The notes under the pieces were generated by a model. The model did not search any database. It was not told the DNA's origin and saw only the letters and a list, made by a program, of their open reading frames with translations. A stretch of DNA of 15,854 nt, taken from the NCBI GenBank assembly GCA_002307215.1, contig DBTU01000020.1:1-15854 (forward strand). Direction: 5' to 3'. Positions within the stretch are counted from its first letter, which is position 1, and each line of letters starts with the position of its first letter. The stretch is from Lachnoclostridium sp. UBA1308. Its GTDB lineage: Bacteria > Bacillota > Clostridia > Lachnospirales > Lachnospiraceae. Positions 5,938 through 13,364 of this stretch are shown here, in pieces. The translations under genes and the position numbers were made by a program.

Positions 5938-6186
5938 AAAAGGATCCTAATCACAGAACTAACAGATGAATCTTGGTATTCTGTATCTCTTGATGGAGGC
6001 ACAATATCTTTATCGGATCGTAAGCTATCAACTTATGTTAATGCCTTAGCAAAGGCGGGATTTGCCATTGACGAAATGATTGAAGAATCTGACGATGAGA
6101 TTATTCAATTAAATAAAGATAGTGACTTTGCTAAAAAAGCCAAGATGCTTCCTGTAACATTTGTAATCAAGGCAAGGAAATTATAG
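5938..6186 (+). pseudogene. C-terminal fragment of a SAM-dependent methyltransferase
   Basis: Reading from 5938, ILITELTDESWYSVSLDGG is followed by YVNALAKAGFAIDEMIEE, then AKKAKMLPVTFVIKARKL. This corresponds to the last 80 or so residues of class I methyltransferases (the strand 6-7 end). A good ribosome binding site (GGAGGG, 5921-5926) and ATG (5934) precede it, but that ATG is in another frame and stops after 11 codons. The fragment's own frame has TGA at 5935. The SAM-binding half is missing here, so no enzyme can be made. The family assignment rests on the C-terminal pattern only. Confidence 0.6.
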
Positions 6187-6240
6187 TGAAGGAATTGCTT
6201 TTAATTTTGATGAAAAGAAGATAGTGCAAGGAGGTTTATT

Positions 6241-6420
6241 ATGGATTTTAGAAAAGTCTTTGATACTATTCCGGAACAATTCGAGGAATGGAGACCGCGG
6301 TATTGTGATGAGTTATTTGCAGACCTCATTGAATATGCAAAGCTCGGACCCGGAAAAACTGTGCTTGAAATCGGACCCGGTACAGGACAGGCTACCGAAC
6401 CTATCTTAGAACAGCAGTAA
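6241..6420 (+). pseudogene. N-terminal fragment of a SAM-dependent methyltransferase
   Basis: An ORF of 59 codons with an ideal ribosome binding site (AGGAGG, 6229-6234, six bases upstream). MDFRKVFDTIPEQFEEWRPR is followed by Y-C-D-E-L-F, and V-L-E-I-G-P-G-T-G-Q-A-T is the SAM-binding motif I of class I methyltransferases. The protein ends eight residues after motif I, whereas the family has 200 or more residues. The missing part is not found downstream. The C-terminal fragment just upstream (5938-6186) could be from the same kind of enzyme, but it is in the wrong order to be restored by a simple frameshift. A short truncated protein may still be translated. Confidence 0.85.
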
Positions 6421-6487
6421 ATGAAAGTGAAGAGGCACTACCTGTTTTGGAATGAGATAATGATTGTAGGTGTATCGGAGGGGTCAT

Positions 6488-7315
6488 ATGTTTGATTGTG
6501 AATTAGTTGGTAAGATAGGATCGATGGCATTGATTAGGCAAGATGAATATGATATAGATTATAATGTTTTTAGTAGAGTGGGAGCAGAGTTGGTTCCGGG
6601 ATTTATTTGGATTAGCTCAGGTGCAGTTGAGATTGGACGTCTTGATTATATAAGAAGAAATGGTGGAAAAGAAATCGACAATTCTAATGTAGAAGAAGTA
6701 AATGCCTGTTATGCTGCTCAAGGGCAGAGCATAGTTATGGAAAATTATCGAAAGTTTATTAATCCGGCATATTCAGTACGGCAAGTATTAGTAGAGCACC
6801 AACATTTTAATGAACCCGAAAAATGTAACTTTATCAAGAAATTATTGCTAGATAGTGTAAAACAAAATTCGATTCCTATTATTAATTATAATGATTCTGT
6901 TAGTAACGATGAAACAAGAAAAATGGAATTGTATAATTTACGCCAACACCAAGAAAAGGTTGTTGAGTGTATTGATAACGATGAGACTGCGTCAGAGATA
7001 GCGGCACTCGTAAAATCTAAGTACCTAGTTATTTTGACTTCTTCAATAGGCTTACTAGAAGATCCACAAGATAGTAAGTCGTTAATAAAAGAAGTATCAG
7101 GAGCAAATGTTTATGAATTAATAGAAAATATCAATGAATTGAAGAAGTGCTGTGTTGGGGCGAGTAGAGAAGGTGCAAATGGTATGAAAGCAAAATTAGA
7201 ATACATTTCCGAACCTATTAAAAACGGTACAACCGTTATAATCGGTCATTCCAAATATGGAATTAAAGATTTAATATCAGGAAATGCTGAACGAACAATA
7301 TTAAAAGTGAGATGA
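6488..7315 (+). CDS. Glutamate 5-kinase-like amino acid kinase
   Basis: 275 residues. GGAGGGG (6477-6483) points to this ATG and not to the GTG at 6470. It has the amino acid kinase fold: a phosphate-binding start G-K-I-G-S (8-12), W-I-S-S-G-A-V-E-I-G (41-50), I-P-I-I-N-Y-N-D-S-V (129-138), D-N-D-E-T-A-S-E (163-170, matching the G-D-N-D-x-L-S-A type motif), V-I-L-T-S-S-I-G-L-L (181-190) and E-G-A-N-G-M-K-A-K-L (228-237). ProB makes glutamyl-5-phosphate for proline synthesis. This version is divergent: the first motif lacks the usual S-S/T-x-L-T, and no PUA domain or proA neighbour is present. It may phosphorylate a different acid. An isolated paralogue with altered specificity is as likely as a true proline enzyme. 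Confidence 0.75.
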   Translation: MFDCELVGKIGSMALIRQDEYDIDYNVFSRVGAELVPGFIWISSGAVEIGRLDYIRRNGGKEIDNSNVEEVNACYAAQGQSIVMENYRKFINPAYSVRQVLVEHQHFNEPEKCNFIKKLLLDSVKQNSIPIINYNDSVSNDETRKMELYNLRQHQEKVVECIDNDETASEIAALVKSKYLVILTSSIGLLEDPQDSKSLIKEVSGANVYELIENINELKKCCVGASREGANGMKAKLEYISEPIKNGTTVIIGHSKYGIKDLISGNAERTILKVR

Positions 7316-7337
7316 GCATTTGCCGAAAGGAAAAATC

Positions 7338-7427
7338 ATGACAAATAACGAAATAATAAGATTATGTGCTAATTACGAAGATAAAGCCAACTTTCTATTA
7401 TGTTTAAGAAGCGGACAGAAACAGTAA
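7338..7427 (+). CDS. Small ORF, 29 residues, probably a gene remnant
   Basis: ATG after AAAGGA, reading MTNNEIIRLCANYEDKANFL and ending with a basic tail and TAA at 7425. It lies in the 150-base gap between the kinase-like gene and the lipoprotein gene. There is no membrane segment or known motif. The N-terminus looks like real protein, so it may be the start of a deleted gene. Confidence 0.3.
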   Translation: MTNNEIIRLCANYEDKANFLLCLRSGQKQ

Positions 7428-7466
7428 TTTAAGTTGTTTGGTTTATAGCAATAGGAGGGAGTTATA

Positions 7467-8774
7467 ATGAGGCGGTGCAAGGTCCTGTTATTATTGGTAT
7501 TGCTAATACTTTCGGGCTGTGGTAGCAAACAACCAAATAAAGATTTAACGAAAATAACTCTGTCAGAGACTACCGTTACACCAAGTGGTGCAGATGAGGA
7601 CTCATTGAAAACATTGCCTACAGGAGTGATCACCGAAGCTTTGACACCAACATCGATACCAACTCCGATTCCTACACCCGGAATCAATGCAGATAGTAAC
7701 ACGAGGCAAGAATATATTGAGAGGTTGAAGACTACGTTTTCCTGTGGGACAACATCCTTTCGGATTAATGGGAAAGAAGTTGATATGCAAAATACTGACC
7801 TGGGCATTAATGCTATCACCGATTATTCCTGGTTTGGAAATTCTATGTTACAGGAGCCGTATTTGTTTCTTGACTGCCACATCAATCCCTGTGTTGGGTA
7901 CGGTGCAATTTTTGATATCGAAAAAATGGATTTTGTATTTGATGCATTCGGAACCGATTTTACGTATAGGATGGATGATGCAGAGAGTATAGTGTATACC
8001 TACGACAATAGCATTTATAACTACTGGGGAGACATCATTTATCAGAATACAGATACGAATTACTATATTTATGACTTGGATTATTCTTCTGACTTAAATA
8101 ATGCAGTCAAGGTAACGTTATCAGATATAGATGCGGAGAAACAGCTCGAGGTTACCTGCTTGAATTACCACACAACTAAGATAGAACCTCCTGAGCTAGA
8201 CGGGATGCAAAGTAAGGACATAGAGCCTCTTGCAGAGTTTGATGTAGACCTAAATCATGATGAGAAAAACGAAAAATTGAATATATATAAGATAGAATCC
8301 GCCGGAGATTTGGCATTTCTTGAACGAACGGATAAGAACGGCAATACCATCAGACTGGAATATGCACATACCAGTCACGCCGGTTGGAATTCGGTATATC
8401 TTTGTACAATGAATAAGATGGATTATCTTTTCATTTTTAATCCATCTCAAGGTACCGGAATAGCATATTATACATATGAAGTCTATTATTTAGAAGAGCA
8501 GGACAAACTTCATCTCATTGACAGTGACTACTATTCTTTTAGCGACGAAGCCAAAGAAGGTGAGAAAGATGCGTTTAACGAAGAACTATTTCGTACCTTT
8601 GGGGATAAAGTGAATAACTACCTATCTCATAGCATTCTTCTTATGAGTACGGAAGATGGGATATTGAGGTATAGCACAAAAAAGAAACATGTATCCATAG
8701 CAGAACGTTATGAAACAGATGAATGGACTACTGAGATAATGGATAATCAAAGAGAAATAAAGAAAGGAAAATAA
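7467..8774 (+). CDS. Lipoprotein of unknown function
   Basis: 435 residues. An AGGAGGG site precedes the ATG. The N-terminus is a textbook lipoprotein signal: R-R-C-K, a leucine-rich core, then L-S-G-C with the lipidated cysteine at 18. A linker rich in Thr, Pro and Ser (about 37-72, with P-T-P-I-P-T-P) leads into a globular part of about 360 residues rich in Tyr and Asp. D-V-D-L-N-H-D-E-K-N-E-K-L (259-271) resembles the calcium-binding D-x-D-x-N-x-D loop found in FG-GAP/VCBS-like or dockerin-like segments. I recognise no enzyme motif. It is anchored on the outer face of the membrane. Its stop is two bases before the kinase gene, so the two are co-expressed. A sensor or binding role is only a guess. 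Confidence 0.75.
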   Translation: MRRCKVLLLLVLLILSGCGSKQPNKDLTKITLSETTVTPSGADEDSLKTLPTGVITEALTPTSIPTPIPTPGINADSNTRQEYIERLKTTFSCGTTSFRINGKEVDMQNTDLGINAITDYSWFGNSMLQEPYLFLDCHINPCVGYGAIFDIEKMDFVFDAFGTDFTYRMDDAESIVYTYDNSIYNYWGDIIYQNTDTNYYIYDLDYSSDLNNAVKVTLSDIDAEKQLEVTCLNYHTTKIEPPELDGMQSKDIEPLAEFDVDLNHDEKNEKLNIYKIESAGDLAFLERTDKNGNTIRLEYAHTSHAGWNSVYLCTMNKMDYLFIFNPSQGTGIAYYTYEVYYLEEQDKLHLIDSDYYSFSDEAKEGEKDAFNEELFRTFGDKVNNYLSHSILLMSTEDGILRYSTKKKHVSIAERYETDEWTTEIMDNQREIKKGK

Positions 8775-8776
8775 TA

Positions 8777-9649
8777 ATGTCAGCATTTAATTTCGAATCC
8801 ATGACACCAATTACAAAAGGCTGGTCGGGTGATAAAAAGTACTGTGTTAATACAGCAAGTGGGGAAAAGTATTTATTACGTATTTCTCCTACAGAGCAGC
8901 ACAACCGCAAAAAGGCTGGATTTGAAATGATGCAGCGAGTGGCGGCTCTGGGCGTGCCAATGTGTCAGCCTATTGAGTTCGGAATTTGTGAGGAGGGTGT
9001 GTATTCTCTGCAAAGCTGGATTGATGGAAAAGATGCCGAAGAAATGTTATCGATTATGTCTGATACAGAACAGTATGTATATGGACTTGAGGCAGGTCGG
9101 ATTTTAAAACAACTCCATTCGGTTCCTCTTTCGTCAACACAGGAGGATTGGGAGATTCGCTTTAATCGCAAAATTGACCGAAAAATTCAAATGTACAAGG
9201 ATTGCCAGGTAAAATGCGAAAACGGACAAGCCTTTATTGATTATATCAATGTAAACCGGCATTTACTCAAAGATCGCCCACAATGCTATCAGCACGGCGA
9301 CTATCATATCGGAAATATGATGATTGATAAGGATCGTAAGCTGCAAATTATTGACTTTGACCGTGATGATTACGGCGATCCATGGGAGGAGTTCAATCGC
9401 ATCGTTTGGTGCGCGCAAAATTCACCTTTGTTCGCTACAGGAATGGTAAACGGCTATTTTGATAATGATGTGCCTATGGATTTTTGGCGATTGCTGGCCC
9501 TTTATATTTCAAGCAACACTCTTTCATCCGTTCCGTGGGCAATTCCTTTTGGACAAACGGAAATTGACGCGATGATAAATCAAGCAAAAGAGGTACTAAA
9601 TTGGTATGACAATATGAAGAATCCTGTTCCGACATGGTACAAGAAATGA
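8777..9649 (+). CDS. Aminoglycoside phosphotransferase-family kinase
   Basis: 290 residues, the family's normal size. The small-molecule kinase motifs are present: the Brenner motif H173-G-D175-Y-H-I-G-N180 with the catalytic Asp and metal-binding Asn, and I-I-D193-F-D-R with the second metal-binding Asp. An N-terminal lobe precedes them (Y-L-L-R-I-S at about 32-37 in the usual lysine strand), and a helical C-terminal lobe contains DPWEEFNRIVW. The family phosphorylates aminoglycosides, but also choline, homoserine, methylthioribose and sugars. Nothing here fixes the substrate, and resistance should not be assumed. Only two bases separate it from the lipoprotein gene, and the next gene starts eight bases after its stop, so this is the middle of a tight operon. 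Confidence 0.88.
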   Translation: MSAFNFESMTPITKGWSGDKKYCVNTASGEKYLLRISPTEQHNRKKAGFEMMQRVAALGVPMCQPIEFGICEEGVYSLQSWIDGKDAEEMLSIMSDTEQYVYGLEAGRILKQLHSVPLSSTQEDWEIRFNRKIDRKIQMYKDCQVKCENGQAFIDYINVNRHLLKDRPQCYQHGDYHIGNMMIDKDRKLQIIDFDRDDYGDPWEEFNRIVWCAQNSPLFATGMVNGYFDNDVPMDFWRLLALYISSNTLSSVPWAIPFGQTEIDAMINQAKEVLNWYDNMKNPVPTWYKK

Positions 9650-9657
9650 GGAGAATT

Positions 9658-10113
9658 ATGAATTTAAAATATGTAAAGGCAAAAAAAGAAGATGCAGAAC
9701 TGTTAATCGAAATCTATAATGCATCATTCTATGATGATTATATTAAATATGGAGAGTGCCCTGCTTATGGCAGAACAAGAGTAAGTATGGAAGAATCTAT
9801 TGTGAAATACCCTAAACTGATTATTTTTAATGATGATACTCCCATTGGAGCTATTTCAGTTGAAAAGAAAGGGGATGGAGAGTATTATCTCGGATGTCTT
9901 TGTGTGACGCCCCAATATCAAGGCAAAGGAATTGGTACTCAGGCAGTTAAGTTTATGTTGGATTATTATGTAGACTGTAATAAAGTTACATTGGTTACGC
10001 CTGCAGACAAAGAGGAAAATATATGTTTTTATACTAAGAAATGCGGATTTAGAATTGATGGTACAGAGATGGATGGAAATGTCAAGGTGGTTCATTTGTT
10101 AATGGAACGATAA
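9658..10113 (+). CDS. GNAT-family N-acetyltransferase
   Basis: 151 residues. GAGGAG (9648-9653) is four bases before this ATG; the in-frame ATG at 9634 would lie inside the kinase gene and lacks a site. The core is L-C-V-T-P-Q-Y-Q-G-K-G-I-G (81-93), the acetyl-CoA pyrophosphate loop of motif A, followed by the helix TQAVKFMLDYY. The end (NICFYTKKCGFRIDGTE, then VVHLLMER) is the usual motif B with its Y-x-K-x-G-F pattern. The acceptor substrate is unknown. Its ribosome binding site overlaps the kinase stop region, implying translational coupling. Confidence 0.88.
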   Translation: MNLKYVKAKKEDAELLIEIYNASFYDDYIKYGECPAYGRTRVSMEESIVKYPKLIIFNDDTPIGAISVEKKGDGEYYLGCLCVTPQYQGKGIGTQAVKFMLDYYVDCNKVTLVTPADKEENICFYTKKCGFRIDGTEMDGNVKVVHLLMER

Positions 10114-10166
10114 ATTTATTAGTAAGTATATGAGCAAACAGATAAACTATTTGGGAGGTCGATAAA

Positions 10167-10733
10167 ATGAGTAAAAATCTATATGATCAGTTTCCGTGTA
10201 TCAAAACGGACGAGATTACATTGAGGAAAATTGTTCCTTCTGATATTGATAGTCTCTTTGAAATATACAATAACGAAAAGCTTTTTGTGTATTCTCCTTC
10301 CAATCTTAAAAAGAATAAGGAGACAGTTGCCAATATGATTGGGCATTTTGAACGGGATTTCAACAAGAAAAAATGTATTTTCCTTGGAATTGTACGGAAT
10401 ACCAACCCCGATTTTATCATCGGGGTAGCGGAAATGTTTGACTACGATAGCAATGTGAATATGATAACGATAGGCTACAGGCTGAATGATCGATTCTGGG
10501 GTAAAGGGATTGCTACGAAAGCAGTGAAAGCGATGACAGATTACCTTTATAACAAGATTGGTATAAACCGAATCCAGGCGTTTGTGATGCCTGAAAATGC
10601 CAAGTCTTTCAATGTTTTAAAAAGAAATAATTTTGTAGAAGAAGGCGTTATCAGACAAGGTAACATTTGGAAAGGACAAGGGGTAGTAGACCTAGTACTG
10701 TTCTCAATGTTGAGAGCTGAATACATAGGATGA
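10167..10733 (+). CDS. GNAT acetyltransferase, RimJ/RimL type
   Basis: 188 residues, GGGAGG before the ATG. The pattern fits the Acetyltransf_3 (ribosomal-protein N-acetyltransferase-like) branch: I-T-L-R-K-I at 17-22, I-G-Y-R-L at 102-106, R-F-W-G-K-G-I-A-T-K-A-V (109-120) for acetyl-CoA binding, and N-A-K-S-F-N-V-L-K-R-N-N-F (144-156), followed by E-E-G-V-I-R. Many such proteins modify antibiotics, protein N-termini or small amines, so no substrate is offered. It is not closely related to the GNAT protein 53 bases upstream, so this is not a tandem duplication. Confidence 0.88.
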   Translation: MSKNLYDQFPCIKTDEITLRKIVPSDIDSLFEIYNNEKLFVYSPSNLKKNKETVANMIGHFERDFNKKKCIFLGIVRNTNPDFIIGVAEMFDYDSNVNMITIGYRLNDRFWGKGIATKAVKAMTDYLYNKIGINRIQAFVMPENAKSFNVLKRNNFVEEGVIRQGNIWKGQGVVDLVLFSMLRAEYIG

Positions 10734-10799
10734 AGAACCTGAGAAGTTAAGGCGGCTTCCCAGTTGTAAGAAGAATATCATTAAAATTGGAGGTAATGT

Positions 10800-10889
10800 A
10801 TGTTTATTAGTAATCTGATTCTAGAGACCGTATTGAATGTGTGTGTGGTAAAACAAGGTTCGGATGTTTATAAATCATTGGAGGAATGA
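10800..10889 (+). CDS. Small ORF, 29 residues, coupled to the next gene
   Basis: GGAGG (10789-10793) is six bases before the ATG. It reads MFISNLILETVLNVCVVKQG and ends K-S-L-E-E. The last codons contain the ribosome binding site of the following gene (10880-10885), and the stop is two bases before that gene's start. This layout suggests a leader peptide with translational coupling, or a truncated gene that now serves as one. No known motif. Confidence 0.45.
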   Translation: MFISNLILETVLNVCVVKQGSDVYKSLEE

Positions 10890-10891
10890 AT

Positions 10892-11473
10892 ATGAAGTTA
10901 TTTATTACAGTATGTTTTATGTTTGCAATAGGTTTTAGTGTCTCTATTATTGTTAGGAGTAAGAAGGTTCCTGATTTGAACAGAACGTTTCTGCTGATAT
11001 CACGGATTGCGGCTTCTATCTGTCTGTTGGTTATGATTACGATGGTGGCTGATTTGGTGATACCAAAACAAATAATTGATATTACTGTAGAAAAAGAATC
11101 TTCTTCCATGGAAGTGTCTTTTGGAATTTACAAAGAGAAAATGGCGGAATCCGCTTATGATATAATTCGCGACGGTGAGAAGGTACAAATTCATGTATCA
11201 AGAATATATGATGAAATTAAGCAAATTACTTTAAATGATGGGAAAAATCAGACACTGCAATTCCCGACTGTTGATTGTTATGCTTTTATCTTTATGATTG
11301 TTATATTCGCAATCCCGAACATACTATTTTTCAAAAGAACCTATGTGGCGGACAGAGCAAAACGCTTTGGGTTTTGTGTCGGTATCATATCAATAATTTT
11401 AGGAAGTGTTAGTCTGATCCTTTTGGGTAAATTATTTTTGGTTCATGTGATACATATGATACCAATAATGTAA
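10892..11473 (+). CDS. Four-helix membrane protein of unknown function
   Basis: 193 residues. GGAGGA (10880-10885) lies six bases before this ATG; the in-frame ATG at 10886 touches it and is rejected. Two hydrophobic helices at the N-terminus (about 2-21 and 33-58), a polar domain of about 65 residues rich in charged and beta-type sequence (V-E-K-E-S-S-S-M-E-V-S-F), then two more helices (about 127-146 and 160-187). Basic residues between helices 1 and 2 and between 3 and 4 put the polar domain outside the cell by the positive-inside rule. No family recognised, and no signal peptide cleavage site. Confidence 0.7.
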   Translation: MKLFITVCFMFAIGFSVSIIVRSKKVPDLNRTFLLISRIAASICLLVMITMVADLVIPKQIIDITVEKESSSMEVSFGIYKEKMAESAYDIIRDGEKVQIHVSRIYDEIKQITLNDGKNQTLQFPTVDCYAFIFMIVIFAIPNILFFKRTYVADRAKRFGFCVGIISIILGSVSLILLGKLFLVHVIHMIPIM

Positions 11474-11526
11474 GAAGGGGATTTGATAACTAGTGAGTAT
11501 TGGGAAAAGAGAAGGAGATTAACATC

Positions 11527-12156
11527 ATGAATGGTAATTACAAGGTAATTGATGAAGCCAATTGGAAGAGAGCTTTGCACTGTCAAATATTCAGGAATAG
11601 TATAGAGCCATCCTACTGTATTACCTTTGAGCTGGATATTACTAATTTCTTGGCAAAAATTCGAGCTATGAAATATTCCTTTACATTTTCGCTCGTCTTT
11701 GTGGTTTCAAAATGTGCAAACGAAATTGAAGAGTTTCGGTATCGTTTCGTAAACAATCAGATTGTACTGTTTGATGAAATCAATACGGCTTTTACATATT
11801 TGGACATGGACACCGAGCTTTTTAAGGTCGTCAATGTTGAAATGCAAGAGACATTAGAAGATTATATCGCTGTAGCAGCTCAAAAAGCCAAAAATCAAAA
11901 AGAGTATTTTACAGGGCCCTTAGGTAATGATATATTTCAATTTTCACCTATGCCTTGGGTATCCTATACGCACATTTCTCACACAAATTCAGGTAAAAAA
12001 GATAATGCAACTCCTTTGTTCGATTGGGGAAAATACTTCGAGAGAGAGGGAAAAAAGATTCTTCCCTTCTCCGTTCAGGTACATCATTCGTTTGTAGATG
12101 GGATACACATTGGAAAGTTGGTAGATCATTTACAAAATTACTTAAACATGTTCTGA
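11527..12156 (+). CDS. Chloramphenicol acetyltransferase-like protein
   Basis: 209 residues, the normal length of a type A CAT subunit. The start ATG is nine bases after AAGGAG (11512-11517). Family signs: N-W-K-R at 12-15, F-E-L-D-I-T (34-39), the P-M-P-W-V-S-Y segment (141-147), and the catalytic signature Q-V-H-H-S-F-V-D-G (184-192), in which His-187 would be the base and Asp-191 its support. The classical enzyme acetylates chloramphenicol as a trimer. The middle of the protein, including the acetyl-CoA and drug-contact region, differs considerably from the classical plasmid enzymes. Many chromosomal clostridial homologues of this sort have no shown drug activity, so resistance is possible but not predicted. 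Confidence 0.85.
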   Translation: MNGNYKVIDEANWKRALHCQIFRNSIEPSYCITFELDITNFLAKIRAMKYSFTFSLVFVVSKCANEIEEFRYRFVNNQIVLFDEINTAFTYLDMDTELFKVVNVEMQETLEDYIAVAAQKAKNQKEYFTGPLGNDIFQFSPMPWVSYTHISHTNSGKKDNATPLFDWGKYFEREGKKILPFSVQVHHSFVDGIHIGKLVDHLQNYLNMF

Positions 12157-12316
12157 GTTGTGAACGCTAATTGATAAGCAAACTGAGAATAAAGGTGGCT
12201 TCTATTTTGTTTATTGGGCAGTTATTATCGAGGTAATGAGTAATTCTTATTATCTATATATCGTGAAGGTCACATGAATTTGGATTGCACATAATATTAT
12301 ATTTGGAGATGAGAAT

Positions 12317-13252
12317 ATGAAAATCGCAGCTATTCAGTTAAATGCAGACTTTGCAGACGTAAAATCAAATTTGATACAAGCTGAAAATTACATTAGACAG
12401 GCAGCTTTGGCAGATGCCGAACTCGTTTTGTTGCCCGAATTTTTCACATCCGCCATTGGTTTTTCTGAACAAATGCTGGATGTAGCCAAACAAAACAATC
12501 AAGTTCTACGATTTTTAGAACAATGGGCGGCTAAATACAAGGTGATTATCGGTGGATCTTATATTGCTTTCGATGGAGAAGACGCTTACAATTTATTTAA
12601 TCTTGTTTTTCCGAGCGGAGAAATATTTGAGCATAAAAAAGACATTCCGACGCAGTTTGAGAACTGCTATTACACGAATGGTGACGAAAACAATGTGCTG
12701 TTTACGCCGATTGGAAACTTTGGAGTTGCTATGTGCTGGGAAATGATACGGTATGATACTTTAAAGCGGCTAACAGGAAAAGTTGACCTTGTGTTATCCT
12801 GCTCCTGTTGGTGGGATTTGCCAGTAGATGCACCACCCGATAGAGACTCACTGCGGCAGTACAATCAGAGTCTTGCATGTGAAACACCTGTAATACTTGC
12901 AAATATGTTAAGTGTACCGGTCATTCATGCAAACCATTGTGGTAAAGTAACAGCATTAAATTTCCCGGATGCTGATAAAATGCAAACAAGACAATTTGTA
13001 GGTGCAGCTCAAATCGCAGATGGGAACGGTCGTTTGCTTGCAAGAAAACTCTTTTCCGAAGGCGGAGGCTTTGTAATTTCGGACATCGCATGGGATACTA
13101 ATAATCGAAAGAGATCAAATGATTTTCCTCCCAAGTATTGGATTCCTGATCTGCCCGATTCTTATATAAATGCATGGGAAACAGTCAATTCGAAAGGGAA
13201 ACAATATTATAATACTGTCGCATTACCCTATTATAAAAGCTGCAGAGAATGA
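12317..13252 (+). CDS. Carbon-nitrogen hydrolase (nitrilase superfamily)
   Basis: 311 residues; TTTGGAGATGAG precedes the ATG. The Glu-Lys-Cys triad is visible: E41 in L-L-P-E-F-F, a lysine in the E-H-K-K-D-I-P strand (K107 or K108), and C140 in V-A-M-C-W-E. A second conserved Glu lies in F-E-N-C-Y-Y (about 115). The family hydrolyses amides, nitriles or carbamoyl groups. The fold is complete, and the C-terminal extension (about 260-311) helps oligomerisation in relatives. The aromatic W-W-D-L-P segment after the catalytic cysteine strand will shape the substrate pocket, but I cannot name the substrate. The 160 bases upstream are long enough for a separate promoter; a weak TTATCG-17-TATTAT pair lies at about 12225-12253. 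Confidence 0.88.
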   Translation: MKIAAIQLNADFADVKSNLIQAENYIRQAALADAELVLLPEFFTSAIGFSEQMLDVAKQNNQVLRFLEQWAAKYKVIIGGSYIAFDGEDAYNLFNLVFPSGEIFEHKKDIPTQFENCYYTNGDENNVLFTPIGNFGVAMCWEMIRYDTLKRLTGKVDLVLSCSCWWDLPVDAPPDRDSLRQYNQSLACETPVILANMLSVPVIHANHCGKVTALNFPDADKMQTRQFVGAAQIADGNGRLLARKLFSEGGGFVISDIAWDTNNRKRSNDFPPKYWIPDLPDSYINAWETVNSKGKQYYNTVALPYYKSCRE

Positions 13253-13364
13253 GCAAAACCCGAAGTCAGACAAGTTGAACTATCTTCCCATTAAGTTTAT
13301 TTAGAAGTTATTATCAAGAAAGTACGAAATTAAATGATTATATATCACGCGAGAAGAGAGGTGT

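Noticed and set aside
6421..6495. 24-codon ORF starting at 6421, and in another frame a possible gene tail ending at 6452
   Set aside because: No ribosome binding site for the first, and the tail is too short to identify. It may be more debris from the methyltransferase breakpoint, but that cannot be supported.
7373..7819. Minus-strand ORF of 148 codons over the lipoprotein start
   Set aside because: Shadow of the Thr/Pro-rich linker region; no start signal, and it crosses the clear lipoprotein signal peptide.
8777..12156. Antibiotic resistance island (APH, GNAT and CAT folds together)
   Set aside because: The folds are present, but none is close enough to a known resistance enzyme to name a drug, and no mobile element is seen.
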